Of a stretch of DNA of 64,000 bases, positions 50,457-60,001 are shown in pieces; positions within the stretch are counted from its first letter, which is position 1; each line of letters starts with the position of its first letter. A program made the position numbers and the translations under genes. This DNA is from Acidovorax sp. A79 (lineage in GTDB: Bacteria > Pseudomonadota > Gammaproteobacteria > Burkholderiales > Burkholderiaceae_C). The stretch is taken from NCBI RefSeq assembly GCF_041154505.1, contig NZ_AP028672.1, forward strand, positions 5,248,501 through 5,312,500, given 5' to 3'. The notes below the pieces were generated by a model. It was not told where the DNA came from. It made no database searches and saw only the letters and a program-made list of their open reading frames with translations.

Positions 50457-50897
50457 TCACGGCGCGCCTGTTCCCTCCCCGTCCTCCGGTTCTTCGTCGG
50501 TGTCGCTGCTGCCCGGCAGGTCGTCCGCGCTCAAGGGGGGCGCGCCGGCCTGCCGGTTGCCGCGCCCTGGCGTCTCGCGCTCGGTATCCACGGCGTCGCG
50601 TTCGTCATCCTGCATCCCTTCATCCGGGCCGCCGCCGTCACCGGGACCGCCAGCTTGCATGGTTTCCACATGGTCGGGGAGGATGTCGCGGGCGGTGGGC
50701 TGCGGGTCGGGCTCCACGCTGCCGCGCTCGCCCGTGCCAAAGCGGTCGGTGTCGCTGTCCGATTCCGTGCTGTAGGCCCCTGCGCTGTCGCTGCCGGAGT
50801 CGGAGGCGTCACTGGGCCCCAGGCTGTCGATGCCGGTAGCACTGTGGGCGGGGGGAAGGTTGTCGGCGTCGATGCCGAGAAGGCTGCTGGTGGCCAT
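50457..50897 (-). CDS. acidic, probably disordered hypothetical protein
   Basis: A 146-aa protein from ATG 50897, which has GGAG 10 bases upstream. It is dominated by Ser, Asp, Glu, Gly and Pro (DASDSGSDSAGAYSTESDSD, DTDEEPEDGEGTG) with very few hydrophobic residues, so it is probably unfolded alone. Only the N-terminal SLLGIDADNLPPAHSATG looks like a conserved motif. I do not recognise a family. It is transcribed toward fumA, 244 bases upstream of it. Confidence 0.65.
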   Translation of the reverse strand: MATSSLLGIDADNLPPAHSATGIDSLGPSDASDSGSDSAGAYSTESDSDTDRFGTGERGSVEPDPQPTARDILPDHVETMQAGGPGDGGGPDEGMQDDERDAVDTERETPGRGNRQAGAPPLSADDLPGSSDTDEEPEDGEGTGAP

Positions 50898-51092
50898 GGT
50901 CTGCTCCGATGGTTGAGGAGGGGGCGCGGGCTCCATGCGGATCCGCGGCGCGGAGGCGGAAACACCGCCGCAATGCCATCGTCGGCGTGCACGGCGCTGC
51001 CCCGCGTCAGGCAGCGCTGACATGGGTGTCGTCCATCTTCGCCGGTACCTTCCCAAGGCCTTGAAAAGGTGCCCGTGCGCTGGTTGCCGCGC

Positions 51093-53255
51093 TCAGAAGT
51101 CCGGCAGCGTCCCGATGACGGACGGGGTGAAGTCCGCGCTGCCCACGGGCTTTTCGCCCTGCGACCAGGCCAGCAGTGTGTCTGCCGGCATGGGGCGGGC
51201 GTAGAAGAAGCCCTGCAGCTCGTCACAGCCCATGCCCAGCAGGATGTCGCGCTGGCCGCTGGTCTCCACTCCCTCGGCCACCACGCGCAGGCCTAGGGCA
51301 TGCGCCAGGCTGACCACGGCGGCCACGACGGCGCGGGCGTCCTCGCTGCTTTCCAGGTCGTTCACGAAGCTGCGGTCGATCTTGAGTTGCTGCGCGGGCA
51401 GCTGGCGCAGGTAGTTCAGGCTGGAGTAGCCGGTGCCGAAGTCGTCGATGGACAGGAACACGCCGATGCGCGCCAGCCCGTCGAAAGTGCGCTGGGTGGC
51501 CTTGATGTCTTCCATGGCCACGGATTCGGTGATTTCGCACAGCAGCTGCGAGGCATCCACCCCGTGGCGCAGCAGGGCCTGCCCGATGCGCTCGGCCAGC
51601 CCGCTTTCGCGCAGCTGGTGCACCGACAGGTTGATCGCCACGCGCATGCGCATGCCGCTGCGCGCCCACTCGGCGACCTGGCGGCAGGCCTCGTTGATGA
51701 CCCAGTTGCCCAGCCGCCCGATCAGGCCGAAGCGCTCGGCCAGCGCGATGAACACCACCGGGCTCACCATGCCATGCTTCGGATGGTTCCAGCGCAGCAG
51801 GGCCTCCACGCCGCTGATCTGGCCGCGCGTGCCGTCGATCTTGGGCTGGTAGTGCAGGGCCAGTTCGCCCCGGTCCAGCGCCTGGCGCAGGTCGTTCTGC
51901 AACTCCAGCTGCTCGGATGCATCGGAGCCCATGTGGGGTTCGAACAGCGCATAGCAGCCGCCGCCCGCGCGCTTGGCGGCGTACATGGCGGCATCGGCGT
52001 TGGCCACGAGCTTGTTGCGGTCACCGTGGTCGGGGTGCACCACGACGCCGATGGAGCAGGCGATCTGCACCTGCTTGCCCGACACCTCGAACGGCTGCGA
52101 CAGGGAGGACAGCACCCGGTTGGCCACCGTCACGCAGTCGGCCACGTCGCTCACGTCCTCCAGCAGGATCAGGAATTCGTCGCCCCCCACGCGCGCCACG
52201 GTATCGCCCTCGCGGGCTTCGCGGCGCAGCCGGTCGGCCGCGCTGCGCAGGATCACATCGCCCGCGGCATGGCCGAACGAATCGTTGATGGGCTTGAAGC
52301 CGTCCAGGTCCACGAACAGCACGGCCAGGCGGTCCTCCACGCGGTGGTGGTTGGTGCGGTCCAGGCGCAGCAGCGCGTGGATGAGGCGGTCTTCGAACAG
52401 CAGCCGGTTGGGCAGGCCGGTGAGGGCATCGGCGAATGCGCGTTTTTGCAGTTCGTCGTTGGCCGCCTGCAGGCGGGTGTTGCTGTCCTGCAGCGACCGC
52501 GTCAGACGCTCGGCCGTGGCTTGCAGCCGCGCGTCCAGGATGGAGGTGAACAAGGTGCTCACCAGCAGCATGCCGGTGGCCATGAGCACCATGGCCGTCA
52601 GGCCCGGGCCGCCGAGCTCTCCCGCGCTCAGGCACACGGAGCCCATGGCAAAGCTGGCCGCCGCCATGCCGGTGTAGTGCATGCCGCAGATGGCCACGGC
52701 CATCACGAACGATGCCGCCAGCTGGTAGGGCAGGCGCTGGCTGGGCCGCACCCGGCGCAGCAGCTTGAAGATCAGCAGGGCCGTGGCCGAGGCCAGCACC
52801 GCGATCAGCACCGACAGCGCCACCAGCGGCAGGTTCCACACGATGCCTGGCGCCATTTCCATGGCCGCCATGCCGATGTAGTGCATGCCGCTGATGCCGG
52901 CCCCCATCACCAGCGCGCCCAGCGCCAGTTGCATCCGGCCAAAGTGTGTGCGGCTTGCGAGCTGCAGGGCCATGGCGGAGGCGGCCACGGCGGCCAGCCA
53001 CGACAGCAGCGTGAGCCCGCCGGCAAAGCCGATCTCGATGGGCAGCCGGAAGGCCTGCATGCCCAGGAAATGCATGGACCAGATGCCCGTGCCCATGACG
53101 ATGGACCCTGCGGCCCACCACGCCAGGCCGACGCGGCGCTGCGCGGTGCGCACCCGCCGCGCCAGGTCGAGCGTCACGTACGACGCGAGCATGGCAATGG
53201 CAAAGGAGGCGGCCACCACGAACAGGTTGTAGCTGGAGGGCATGAACGTGTTCAT
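51093..53255 (-). CDS. MHYT-GGDEF-EAL cyclic-di-GMP signalling protein
   Basis: A 720-aa inner-membrane protein. Seven hydrophobic helices carry three MHYT repeats: MHFLGM (61-66), MHYIGM (124-129) and MHYTGM (192-197), proposed in this family to hold copper and sense oxygen, CO or NO. A short coiled coil leads to the GGDEF domain (intact GGDEF 357-361) and the EAL domain (Glu484-Ala-Leu, and DDFGTGYSS). Both active sites are complete, so it could make or break c-di-GMP, with the balance set by the sensor. Confidence 0.95.
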   Translation of the reverse strand: MNTFMPSSYNLFVVAASFAIAMLASYVTLDLARRVRTAQRRVGLAWWAAGSIVMGTGIWSMHFLGMQAFRLPIEIGFAGGLTLLSWLAAVAASAMALQLASRTHFGRMQLALGALVMGAGISGMHYIGMAAMEMAPGIVWNLPLVALSVLIAVLASATALLIFKLLRRVRPSQRLPYQLAASFVMAVAICGMHYTGMAAASFAMGSVCLSAGELGGPGLTAMVLMATGMLLVSTLFTSILDARLQATAERLTRSLQDSNTRLQAANDELQKRAFADALTGLPNRLLFEDRLIHALLRLDRTNHHRVEDRLAVLFVDLDGFKPINDSFGHAAGDVILRSAADRLRREAREGDTVARVGGDEFLILLEDVSDVADCVTVANRVLSSLSQPFEVSGKQVQIACSIGVVVHPDHGDRNKLVANADAAMYAAKRAGGGCYALFEPHMGSDASEQLELQNDLRQALDRGELALHYQPKIDGTRGQISGVEALLRWNHPKHGMVSPVVFIALAERFGLIGRLGNWVINEACRQVAEWARSGMRMRVAINLSVHQLRESGLAERIGQALLRHGVDASQLLCEITESVAMEDIKATQRTFDGLARIGVFLSIDDFGTGYSSLNYLRQLPAQQLKIDRSFVNDLESSEDARAVVAAVVSLAHALGLRVVAEGVETSGQRDILLGMGCDELQGFFYARPMPADTLLAWSQGEKPVGSADFTPSVIGTLPDF

Positions 53256-53709
53256 GGTGCGAAAGGTGCTGGGGTTGGAAGGGCAGGGTGCATCGGGCGC
53301 GCGGCGCCGTCAAGGGCCTGGGCAGACATGCGGCGAAAGCCTGCAGGGCAGGGGCCGTGCGCGACGGAGTGTAGCCAGGGGCACGAAGCCGCGCCGGAGT
53401 GGGGGTTTGCCCTGGCTGGGCCGGGTCGGGTCGGGGGGCCGGGCGGATGTCCCCACCTGCAGTGGTGGCGGTGCGGGCTGTTTCCTTCCGGGGCAAGGCT
53501 TGCCGCACACTGACTGCTCCACGCTCCCGCACGGGCCATACAAGTCTGTAAATGAGAATGGTTTGTTTTTGCATTATGCTGCCGGTCGCGCCGACATTCC
53601 CCGGCCGCACCCTTTTCCGGCCAGACGCCGGCCCGCCGCCGTGGCCTTCCCGCCACGCCGGGCGTCCGGCGTCCGCCCGCCTGTTGTTTCACTTGGAGAA
53701 CCACTGCCC
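53256..53709. other. 454-base intergenic region between the GGDEF-EAL gene and fumC
   Basis: Divergent promoter region. The left 250 bases are GC-rich, with no credible gene. The last 170 bases hold a short AT-rich block with the Fur-like site at 53548-53566. An in-frame extension of fumC to 53242 is open but is not coding-like. Confidence 0.6.
53548..53566 (+). promoter_or_regulatory. Fur box-like site upstream of fumC
   Basis: GTAAATGAGAATGGTTTGT matches the 19-bp Fur consensus in 11 positions, including the AATGA-AAT core. It lies 144 bases before the class II fumarase start, in the only AT-rich patch of the region. The downstream genes are iron-related, which adds weight. Confidence 0.5.
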
Positions 53710-55095
53710 ATGACCTCCCGTACCGAACGCGACACCTTTGGCCCCATCGAGGTCCCCGCCGACAGGCTCTGGGGCGCGCAGACGCAGCGCTCGCTGCAGA
53801 ACTTCGACATCTCGGGCGAGCAGCAGCCGCGCGAGATCATCAAGGCCCTGGCGCAGGTCAAGCGCGCCTCGGCCGTGGTCAACCAGGCCCTGGGCCTGCA
53901 GGACGCGAAAAAGACCGAGGCCATCGTGGCCGCCGCCGACGAAGTGATCGCCGGCAAGCACCCGGGCGAGTTCCCGCTGGTGGTGTGGCAGACGGGCTCG
54001 GGCACGCAGACCAACATGAACGTGAACGAGGTGCTGGCCAACCGCGCCAGCGAGATCCTGGGCGGCGAGCGCGGCGAAGGCCGCCTGGTGCACCCCAATG
54101 ACGATGTGAACCGCAGCCAGTCGAGCAACGACGTGTTCCCCACCGCCATGCACGTGGCCGCCGTGGAAGCATTCACGCACAGGCTCCTGCCCGCCATCGC
54201 CAGGCTGCGCGCCACGCTGGCGAAGAAGGCGCAGGATTTCGACGGCATCGTCAAGATCGGCCGCACCCACCTGCAGGACGCCACCCCGCTCACGCTGGGC
54301 CAGGAGTTCTCGGGCTATGTGGCCCAGCTCGACCATGGCGAGCGCCACGTGCGCGCCGCGCTGCCCCACCTGTACGAGCTGGCGCTGGGCGGCACGGCCG
54401 TGGGCACGGGCCTGAACGCGCCCAAGGGCTATGCCGAGCAGGCCGCCGCCGAGCTGGCGCGCCTCACGGGCCTGCCCTTTGTCACCGCGCCGAACAAGTT
54501 CGAGGCGCTGGCCTCGGTGGATGGCCTGGTGCACGCCCACGGAGCCCTCAAGACCCTGGCCGCCAGCATGATGAAGATCGCCAACGACGTGCGCTGGCTC
54601 GCCAGCGGCCCGCGCAGCGGCATCGGCGAACTCAGCATCCCCGAGAACGAGCCCGGCTCGTCCATCATGCCCGGCAAGGTCAACCCCACGCAAAGCGAGG
54701 CGGTGACCATGCTGGCTGCCCAGGTGTTCGGCAACGACGTGGCCATCAACTTCGGCGGTGCCTCGGGCAACTTCGAGCTCAATGTCTTCCGCCCCATGGT
54801 GGCCCACAACTTCCTGCAGAGCGTGCGCCTGCTGGCCGACGGCATGGTGAGCTTCAACGACCAGTGCGCCGTGGGCATCGAGCCCAACCGCGAGCGCATC
54901 ACCGAGCTGGTGGACCGCTCGCTCATGCTGGTCACCGCGCTCAACACCCACATCGGCTACGACAAGGCCGCCTACATCGCCAAGAAGGCGCACAAGGAAG
55001 GCACCAGCCTGCGCGAAGCTGCTGTCGCCTCGGGCCACGTCACGGGCGAGCAGTTCGACCAGTGGGTGGTGCCGGGCAACATGGTGGGCCGCTGA
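53710..55095 (+). CDS. fumC: fumarate hydratase class II (iron-independent)
   Basis: A 461-aa member of the fumarase/aspartase superfamily. [40 protein letters not shown] and the signature [16 protein letters not shown] (with its mobile active-site Ser) are intact. It does the same reaction as the class I enzyme encoded nearby but needs no iron-sulfur cluster. It probably serves under iron limitation or oxidative stress, in line with the Fur-like box. A sigma/FecR fusion gene starts only 25 bases after its stop. Confidence 0.95.
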   Translation: MTSRTERDTFGPIEVPADRLWGAQTQRSLQNFDISGEQQPREIIKALAQVKRASAVVNQALGLQDAKKTEAIVAAADEVIAGKHPGEFPLVVWQTGSGTQTNMNVNEVLANRASEILGGERGEGRLVHPNDDVNRSQSSNDVFPTAMHVAAVEAFTHRLLPAIARLRATLAKKAQDFDGIVKIGRTHLQDATPLTLGQEFSGYVAQLDHGERHVRAALPHLYELALGGTAVGTGLNAPKGYAEQAAAELARLTGLPFVTAPNKFEALASVDGLVHAHGALKTLAASMMKIANDVRWLASGPRSGIGELSIPENEPGSSIMPGKVNPTQSEAVTMLAAQVFGNDVAINFGGASGNFELNVFRPMVAHNFLQSVRLLADGMVSFNDQCAVGIEPNRERITELVDRSLMLVTALNTHIGYDKAAYIAKKAHKEGTSLREAAVASGHVTGEQFDQWVVPGNMVGR

Positions 55096-55120
55096 TTCCG
55101 CCCGGGTCGGCCTGCACGCC

Positions 55121-56476
55121 ATGGGCACGGGGGCACTGCCGTCATCTCCGCTGCTCGCGAGCTTTCGCGACAGCTACCGCGACCTGCTGCGCTACCTCTC
55201 GCACCGCACCGGCAATGCCGATGACGCGCGCGACGTGGCGCACGACACCTGGCTGCGCCTGGCCGACATGGACCTGCGCGGCGAACGGCCCGCGCTGTGC
55301 GAGGCCGAGGCGCGGGCCTATGTATTCGCCATGGCGCGCAATCTCGTCATCGACCGGCAGCGCCACGCGGGCGTGGTGGCCCGTCATGCGCTGGCCCAGG
55401 CCCATGCGGACTCGGGCGCCGGCACGGCGGCGCGCCACGGCCCCGATGCCGCCGAGGCCCTGATGTACCGGCAGGCGGTGGACGCGGTCGAAGCCGCGCT
55501 CGCCGCCGTGCCAGAGCGCGCGCGCCAGGTCTTCCTGCGCCACCGCATCAACGGCGAAGGCCAGGGCGCGCTCGCGGCCGAATACGGCATCTCGCGCAAC
55601 ATGGTCGAGCGCGACATGATGCTCGCCATGGACCGCGTGCAGGCCGCCATGGAGCAGTGGCACGCGGCGGGCCGCAGCTCTCCTGTGGCACCGGCGTCGC
55701 ACCACGAAGCCCGCCGCACCGGCCGCCGCCGCTCGCTGGCGGCATTGCTGAGTTTTGCCGCAATGGGCGTGGGTGGCGTGGGGGCCTGGCAATGGTGGCG
55801 CACCGCAGTCGCGCAGTGGCAGCAGGTGGCACGCACCGGCCAGGGGCAGACGCTGCGCCACCCGCTGCCCGACGGCAGCCGCATCACGCTCGACGCGCAA
55901 AGCCGCGTGCACATGGCGTACTACGCCGGGCAGCGCCGCGTGAGCCTGCTGGCCGGGGCGGCGTTCTTCGACGTGGTGCGCGACGCGGACCGCCCCTTCG
56001 TGGTGGAGGTGCCCGGTGGCGCCGAGGGGGGCGCCGCGCGCGTGACCGTGCTGGGCACGCGCTTCGGCGTGGAGCACGGCGCCAGCGGGGTCGATGTGCA
56101 GGTGGAGTCGGGCCGCGTGCGGGTGGAGTCGCTGGGGCCGGATGGCCAGCCCCTGGCGGTGCGGGAACTCGCGGGCGGACAGGCGCTGCGGGTGCGGCCG
56201 GGCGAACCGCTTGCCCAGGCCGTCGCCCCGGTGCACGAGGCCGCCGCCTGGCGCCACGGCGTGGTGGCTTTTGCCGATGCGCCGCTGGCCGAGGCCGTGG
56301 ACCGCCTGCGCCGCTACCTGCCGCGCCCGGTTCAGGTGGAGGCCGGTGCCGCCGCGCTGCGCCTGTCGGGGCAGGTGCGCATTGCACAGGCCGAGGACTT
56401 CGTGCGGGCACTGCCTTCCGTCGTGCCGGTGCAGGTGCGGCTCGTGGCGGGGCAATGGCGGGTGGCCGCGCGCTGA
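55121..56476 (+). CDS. ECF sigma factor / FecR-type anti-sigma factor fusion (IutY-like)
   Basis: A 451-aa single chain. Residues about 10-82 are a sigma-70 region 2 (FRDSYRDLLRYLSHRTGNAD, ARAYVFAMARNLVIDR). Residues about 118-175 are region 4 (AVPERARQVFLRHRINGEGQ, AAEYGISRNMVERDMM). A basic linker leads to one membrane helix (205-226), and then a periplasmic FecR domain (about 240-335, LPDGSRITLDAQSRVHM, VTVLGTRFGVEHG) and a C-terminal receptor-signalling part (about 372-445). Separate FecI and FecR proteins are the rule. The Pseudomonas putida IutY hybrid, which must be cleaved by proteases to free the sigma part, is the known parallel. It precedes its likely receptor partner gene. Confidence 0.9.
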   Translation: MGTGALPSSPLLASFRDSYRDLLRYLSHRTGNADDARDVAHDTWLRLADMDLRGERPALCEAEARAYVFAMARNLVIDRQRHAGVVARHALAQAHADSGAGTAARHGPDAAEALMYRQAVDAVEAALAAVPERARQVFLRHRINGEGQGALAAEYGISRNMVERDMMLAMDRVQAAMEQWHAAGRSSPVAPASHHEARRTGRRRSLAALLSFAAMGVGGVGAWQWWRTAVAQWQQVARTGQGQTLRHPLPDGSRITLDAQSRVHMAYYAGQRRVSLLAGAAFFDVVRDADRPFVVEVPGGAEGGAARVTVLGTRFGVEHGASGVDVQVESGRVRVESLGPDGQPLAVRELAGGQALRVRPGEPLAQAVAPVHEAAAWRHGVVAFADAPLAEAVDRLRRYLPRPVQVEAGAAALRLSGQVRIAQAEDFVRALPSVVPVQVRLVAGQWRVAAR

Positions 56477-56523
56477 CGGCCAGGCCGGAGGATGGGGCAG
56501 GACGCGCGACTTTGGGGAATGTT

Positions 56524-56585
56524 GGTGAAAGTGGCCGCCAGCGCTTGCTCCATAAGCGCTGAAAGCTATTGTTTTAATAGCTTTT
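56524..56585 (+). repeat. dispersed intergenic palindromic repeat, copy B
   Basis: GTGGCCGCCAGCGCTTG, then CATAAGCGCTGAAAGCTATT, then a second AATAGCTTT arm. The GCGCTT/AAGCGC and AAAGCTATT/AATAGCTTT pairs make two adjacent stems. It lies between the sigma/FecR gene and the receptor gene. Confidence 0.75.
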
Positions 56586-56667
56586 TGGTCGATCGGGGCG
56601 CTGGCAGGCGCGCCGCCATTCAGGAAGTGGGAGGGCCCATTCGTTGTAGCGGGGAAAGGACTTCACC

Positions 56668-59103
56668 ATGAACCGACAACGGCCCCGCACCCCGGCCCCC
56701 CGGCCTTCCGGCCCCGCACGCACCTCCCGTCCTGCCCGCCACGCACTCGCAGCCGCCATGCTGGCCATGGCGTCGCTGCAGATGGACATGGCCACCGCCC
56801 AGGGCGCACCGGCCCCGGCGGCCTTTGACATTGCCGCCCAGCCCCTGCCTGAGGCGCTGGCGCAATTCGCCCGGCAGTCGGGCGTGCAGCTGATCTACCC
56901 GCCCGAGCTGGTGCAGGGCCGGCATGCCCAGCCCGTGCAGGGCGCGCGCAGCCCCGAGGCGGCGCTGGCCGAACTGCTGCGCGGCAGTGGCCTGCGCATG
57001 CGCCGCGACGGCGCCACCCTGGTGCTGGAACGCGCTCCGGCCGACGGCGCCGCCGCGCTGCCCGAGGTGCGCGTGGCCGCCGAGGCCGAGGTCGAAACCG
57101 CCACCGGCCCCGTGCGCGGACTGGTGGCCCGGCGCAGCGCCAGCGCCACCAAGACGGACACGCCGCTCATGGAAACGCCGCAGACCATCACCGTGGTCAC
57201 GGCCGAGCAGATGCAGGTGCAGCGCGTGCGCGACCTGGAGCAGGCGTTCGAATACTCTGCGGGCGTGCGTCCCGTGTCCGGTTACAGCGGTTCGTACGAC
57301 GCGATCTACAGCCGGGGCTTCTGGGCCGATGCGCGCAATGGCAGCCTGTTTGCCGACGGGCTCAAGGTGTCCGACAACTCCTGGGCCTCGGGCAAGCAGG
57401 AGCCGTACGGGCTGGAGCGCGTGGAGCTGGTCAAGGGCGCGGCGTCGGTGCTGTACGGCATGTCGGCGCCCGGCGGCGTGCTGGCCACGGTGAGCAAGCG
57501 CCCCACGGCCGATGCCGTGCGCGAGGTGGTGGTGGAGGCGGGCACGTATGCGCACCGGCAGGTCGGCGTGGACCTGGGTGGCGAGGTGGCACCGGGCAGC
57601 GACTGGACCTGGCGCCTCACCGCGCTGGCGCGCGACAGCGAGACACCCGTGCGTCCGCTGCAGGACGACGCGGTGTACATCGCGCCCGCGCTGCGCTGGC
57701 AGCCGTCGGCCGCCACATCGCTCACCCTGCTGATGCAGCACCAGAAGCGCCGCCTGGGCTATTCGTACCCGCTGCCGCGGGTGGGCACCCTGTTGCCCGG
57801 CCCCGGCGGCCAGCGCATCGCGCGCTTTCGCTTCGTGGGCGAGCCTGCCTACGACCGGCAGGATGTGCGGCAGACCACGCTCACCGCCTTGTTCGAGCAC
57901 CAGGTGAACGAGCATGCCACCCTGCGCCAGGGGCTGCGGTTCTTCGACTCCGAGGCGGACATCTTCTTCACCAACGCCAGCGTGGAGCCGGCTGCGCCCA
58001 CGCGCGTGCAGCGCCGCGCCATCGACGAGTTCGAGCGCGTGCGCGGCTTCTCGTCCGACACGAGCTGGCAGCAGCGCTGGCGCAGTGGCGAGGTGGAGCA
58101 CACGCTGATCGCCGGCGTGGACTACACCCGCTACCGCTCGGAATCGGAGTGGTACGCGCGCACGCTCGCCCCGCTGGATTTGTACCAGCCGCAATACGGC
58201 GCCGTGCCCGGCGCGCCCGCGCCGATGGCGTTCTCGGACACGTCGCAGCGCTGGCAGGCGGGCCTGTATGCGCAGGACCAGATCAAGCTGGGCGAGCGCT
58301 GGGTGGTGCTGGCCGGCCTGCGGCACGACTGGAGCGACGACCGCTCGCGCCCGTTCTTCACGGCCGCGCCGTGGTCGGTGGAGCGCACCGATGCCTTCAC
58401 CGGCCGCGTGGGCGTGGTCTACCTGGCGCCGGGCGGCTGGGCGCCGTTCGCGGGCTACAGCCAGTCGTTCCAGCCGCAGGGCGGCACGGACGCGCAGGGC
58501 CGGCGCTTCAAGCCCACCGAGGGCGAGCAGTTTGAACTGGGGGTGCGGTGGCAGCCCAACGGCAGCGAGGGGATGATGCTGTCGGCCGCCGTGTACGACC
58601 TGCGCCAGGACAACGTGCTCACGCCCGATCCCGCCCATCCGCAGTTCAGCGTGCAGACGGGGCAGGCACGCTCGCGCGGGGCCGAGCTGGAGGTGCGCGG
58701 GCAGGTGGCGCGCCACCTGGAGGTGGTGGGCGCCTATGCCTACACCGACCGCCGCATCACGCGCAGCAACCTGCCGGACGAAGTGGGCCGCCGTGCGGCC
58801 GAGGTGCCCTACCACCAGGCCTCGGTCTGGGGGCACTACCGCCTGGCGGCCTGGGGCCTTCCGGCGTGGACGCTGGGCACGGGCTTGCGCTACACCGGCG
58901 ACATGGTCGATGGCACGGCCAGCGCCTACCGCATCCCGGGCTATGGACTCGTCGATGCCATGCTCGCCTGGCAGGACGGGCCGTGGCGCGTGGCGCTCAA
59001 CGTGCGCAACCTGTTCGACAAGGCGTTCCTGATCTGCAACGGCGCCCACTGCCGGGACGGCAGCCCGCGCACGGCCACGCTTTCGGCCGCGTACCGCTGG
59101 TGA
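56668..59103 (+). CDS. TonB-dependent siderophore receptor with STN signalling domain
   Basis: An 811-aa outer-membrane receptor. A signal peptide (cleavage near ATAQG, about residue 46) is followed by an STN domain (about 52-105, AAQPLPEALAQFARQSGVQL) that contacts FecR-type proteins. A plug domain with METPQTITVVTAEQMQVQRV and a 22-strand barrel end in aromatic Trp (SAAYRW). The STN domain and the adjacent sigma/FecR fusion predict cell-surface signalling: ligand binding outside turns on transcription of the receptor. The ligand is probably a ferric siderophore; its identity is unknown. Confidence 0.93.
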   Translation: MNRQRPRTPAPRPSGPARTSRPARHALAAAMLAMASLQMDMATAQGAPAPAAFDIAAQPLPEALAQFARQSGVQLIYPPELVQGRHAQPVQGARSPEAALAELLRGSGLRMRRDGATLVLERAPADGAAALPEVRVAAEAEVETATGPVRGLVARRSASATKTDTPLMETPQTITVVTAEQMQVQRVRDLEQAFEYSAGVRPVSGYSGSYDAIYSRGFWADARNGSLFADGLKVSDNSWASGKQEPYGLERVELVKGAASVLYGMSAPGGVLATVSKRPTADAVREVVVEAGTYAHRQVGVDLGGEVAPGSDWTWRLTALARDSETPVRPLQDDAVYIAPALRWQPSAATSLTLLMQHQKRRLGYSYPLPRVGTLLPGPGGQRIARFRFVGEPAYDRQDVRQTTLTALFEHQVNEHATLRQGLRFFDSEADIFFTNASVEPAAPTRVQRRAIDEFERVRGFSSDTSWQQRWRSGEVEHTLIAGVDYTRYRSESEWYARTLAPLDLYQPQYGAVPGAPAPMAFSDTSQRWQAGLYAQDQIKLGERWVVLAGLRHDWSDDRSRPFFTAAPWSVERTDAFTGRVGVVYLAPGGWAPFAGYSQSFQPQGGTDAQGRRFKPTEGEQFELGVRWQPNGSEGMMLSAAVYDLRQDNVLTPDPAHPQFSVQTGQARSRGAELEVRGQVARHLEVVGAYAYTDRRITRSNLPDEVGRRAAEVPYHQASVWGHYRLAAWGLPAWTLGTGLRYTGDMVDGTASAYRIPGYGLVDAMLAWQDGPWRVALNVRNLFDKAFLICNGAHCRDGSPRTATLSAAYRW

Positions 59104-59133
59104 TGCGCTGCGGCGGGCGGGGATGTGCGGGGC

Positions 59134-59919
59134 CTAGCCATGGGGCTCGGCCAGTTCCTGCTGCGCCAGCGCCTCGAGCTGCTCCTGCTGGTAGACCACG
59201 ATGCTGCGCTGGTGGATGCCGATGATGCCTTCGCGTTCCATCCACTTGAGCTCCACGTTGATGCGCTGGCGCGAGCCGCCCAGGAGCTGCGCGAGCTCGT
59301 CCTGCACCAGCGACAGCCCGATGGCGCCGCGCTGGCCGGGCACGGCGGCGCGCTCGCCGAATCGGCGCAGCACGTGCAGCAGCTGCTTGGCCAGCCGCGC
59401 GCGCAGGGGCAGGGTGGCCATGTCTTCCATCATCCAGTACAGGTAGCGCATGCGGCGCGCCTGCAGCGTGAGCAGGGCCTCGCCGAACTCGGAGTGTTCG
59501 CGCAGCAGCTGGCGGAACACGCCCTCGGCCACGCTCAGCACCGTGGTGGGGCCGTGGGCATGCGCGTCGTAGGTGTTGGGGCCGCGGTGCAGCACCTCGG
59601 CCTCGCCCACCCAGATGCCGGGCTCCACGTAGGCCAGCGTCACCTGCTTGCCCGAGGGCGTGGTGCGCCGAAACCGGATGGCGCCGCTGGCGCAGGCAAA
59701 CCAGTCCTGCGCCAGGTCGCCCTGCTCGACGATCATCTGGCCGTGCGTGTAGCGCGTGACGCGCCCCAGCCGGAAGATGTCGTGCCGCAGCGACGGAGTG
59801 AGCGCGGCGAACCAGCGGCCCCGGTTGATGGCTTCACGCTCCGGCGGGCTGAGGAAGGGGCGTTGCTGGTGGCGGTCGGCCAGGGGGTTCTCGGACTCTG
59901 GCAAGGCGGTGGTGGGCAT
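59134..59919 (-). CDS. Crp/Fnr-family transcriptional regulator
   Basis: A 261-aa regulator. The cyclic-nucleotide-binding-like beta-roll is RYTHGQMIVEQGDLAQDWFA through IWVGEAEVLHRGP. A dimerisation helix follows (LLTLQARRMRYLYWMMEDMA), then a winged helix-turn-helix (LVQDELAQLLGGSRQRINVE, LKWMEREGIIGI). It lacks the N-terminal Cys cluster of FNR and the cAMP-contact set of CRP, so its signal is unknown. ATG 59919 is used; an ATG at 60021 is in frame but would overlap the next gene. It is convergent with the receptor gene. Confidence 0.88.
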   Translation of the reverse strand: MPTTALPESENPLADRHQQRPFLSPPEREAINRGRWFAALTPSLRHDIFRLGRVTRYTHGQMIVEQGDLAQDWFACASGAIRFRRTTPSGKQVTLAYVEPGIWVGEAEVLHRGPNTYDAHAHGPTTVLSVAEGVFRQLLREHSEFGEALLTLQARRMRYLYWMMEDMATLPLRARLAKQLLHVLRRFGERAAVPGQRGAIGLSLVQDELAQLLGGSRQRINVELKWMEREGIIGIHQRSIVVYQQEQLEALAQQELAEPHG

Positions 59920-60001
59920 GGCGGCAGGCTGGAGTTGGGCGGGGCCGGCCTGTGCGCGGGGCCGGGCCGACAGGGCGGAGAAAAAGGCGCAGGCGCCAAG
60001 T

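Noticed and set aside
50935..51204. Rightward 89-aa frame between the acidic protein gene and the GGDEF-EAL gene
   Set aside because: Arg/Cys-rich text typical of non-coding high-GC DNA; it runs antisense into the 3' end of the GGDEF-EAL gene.
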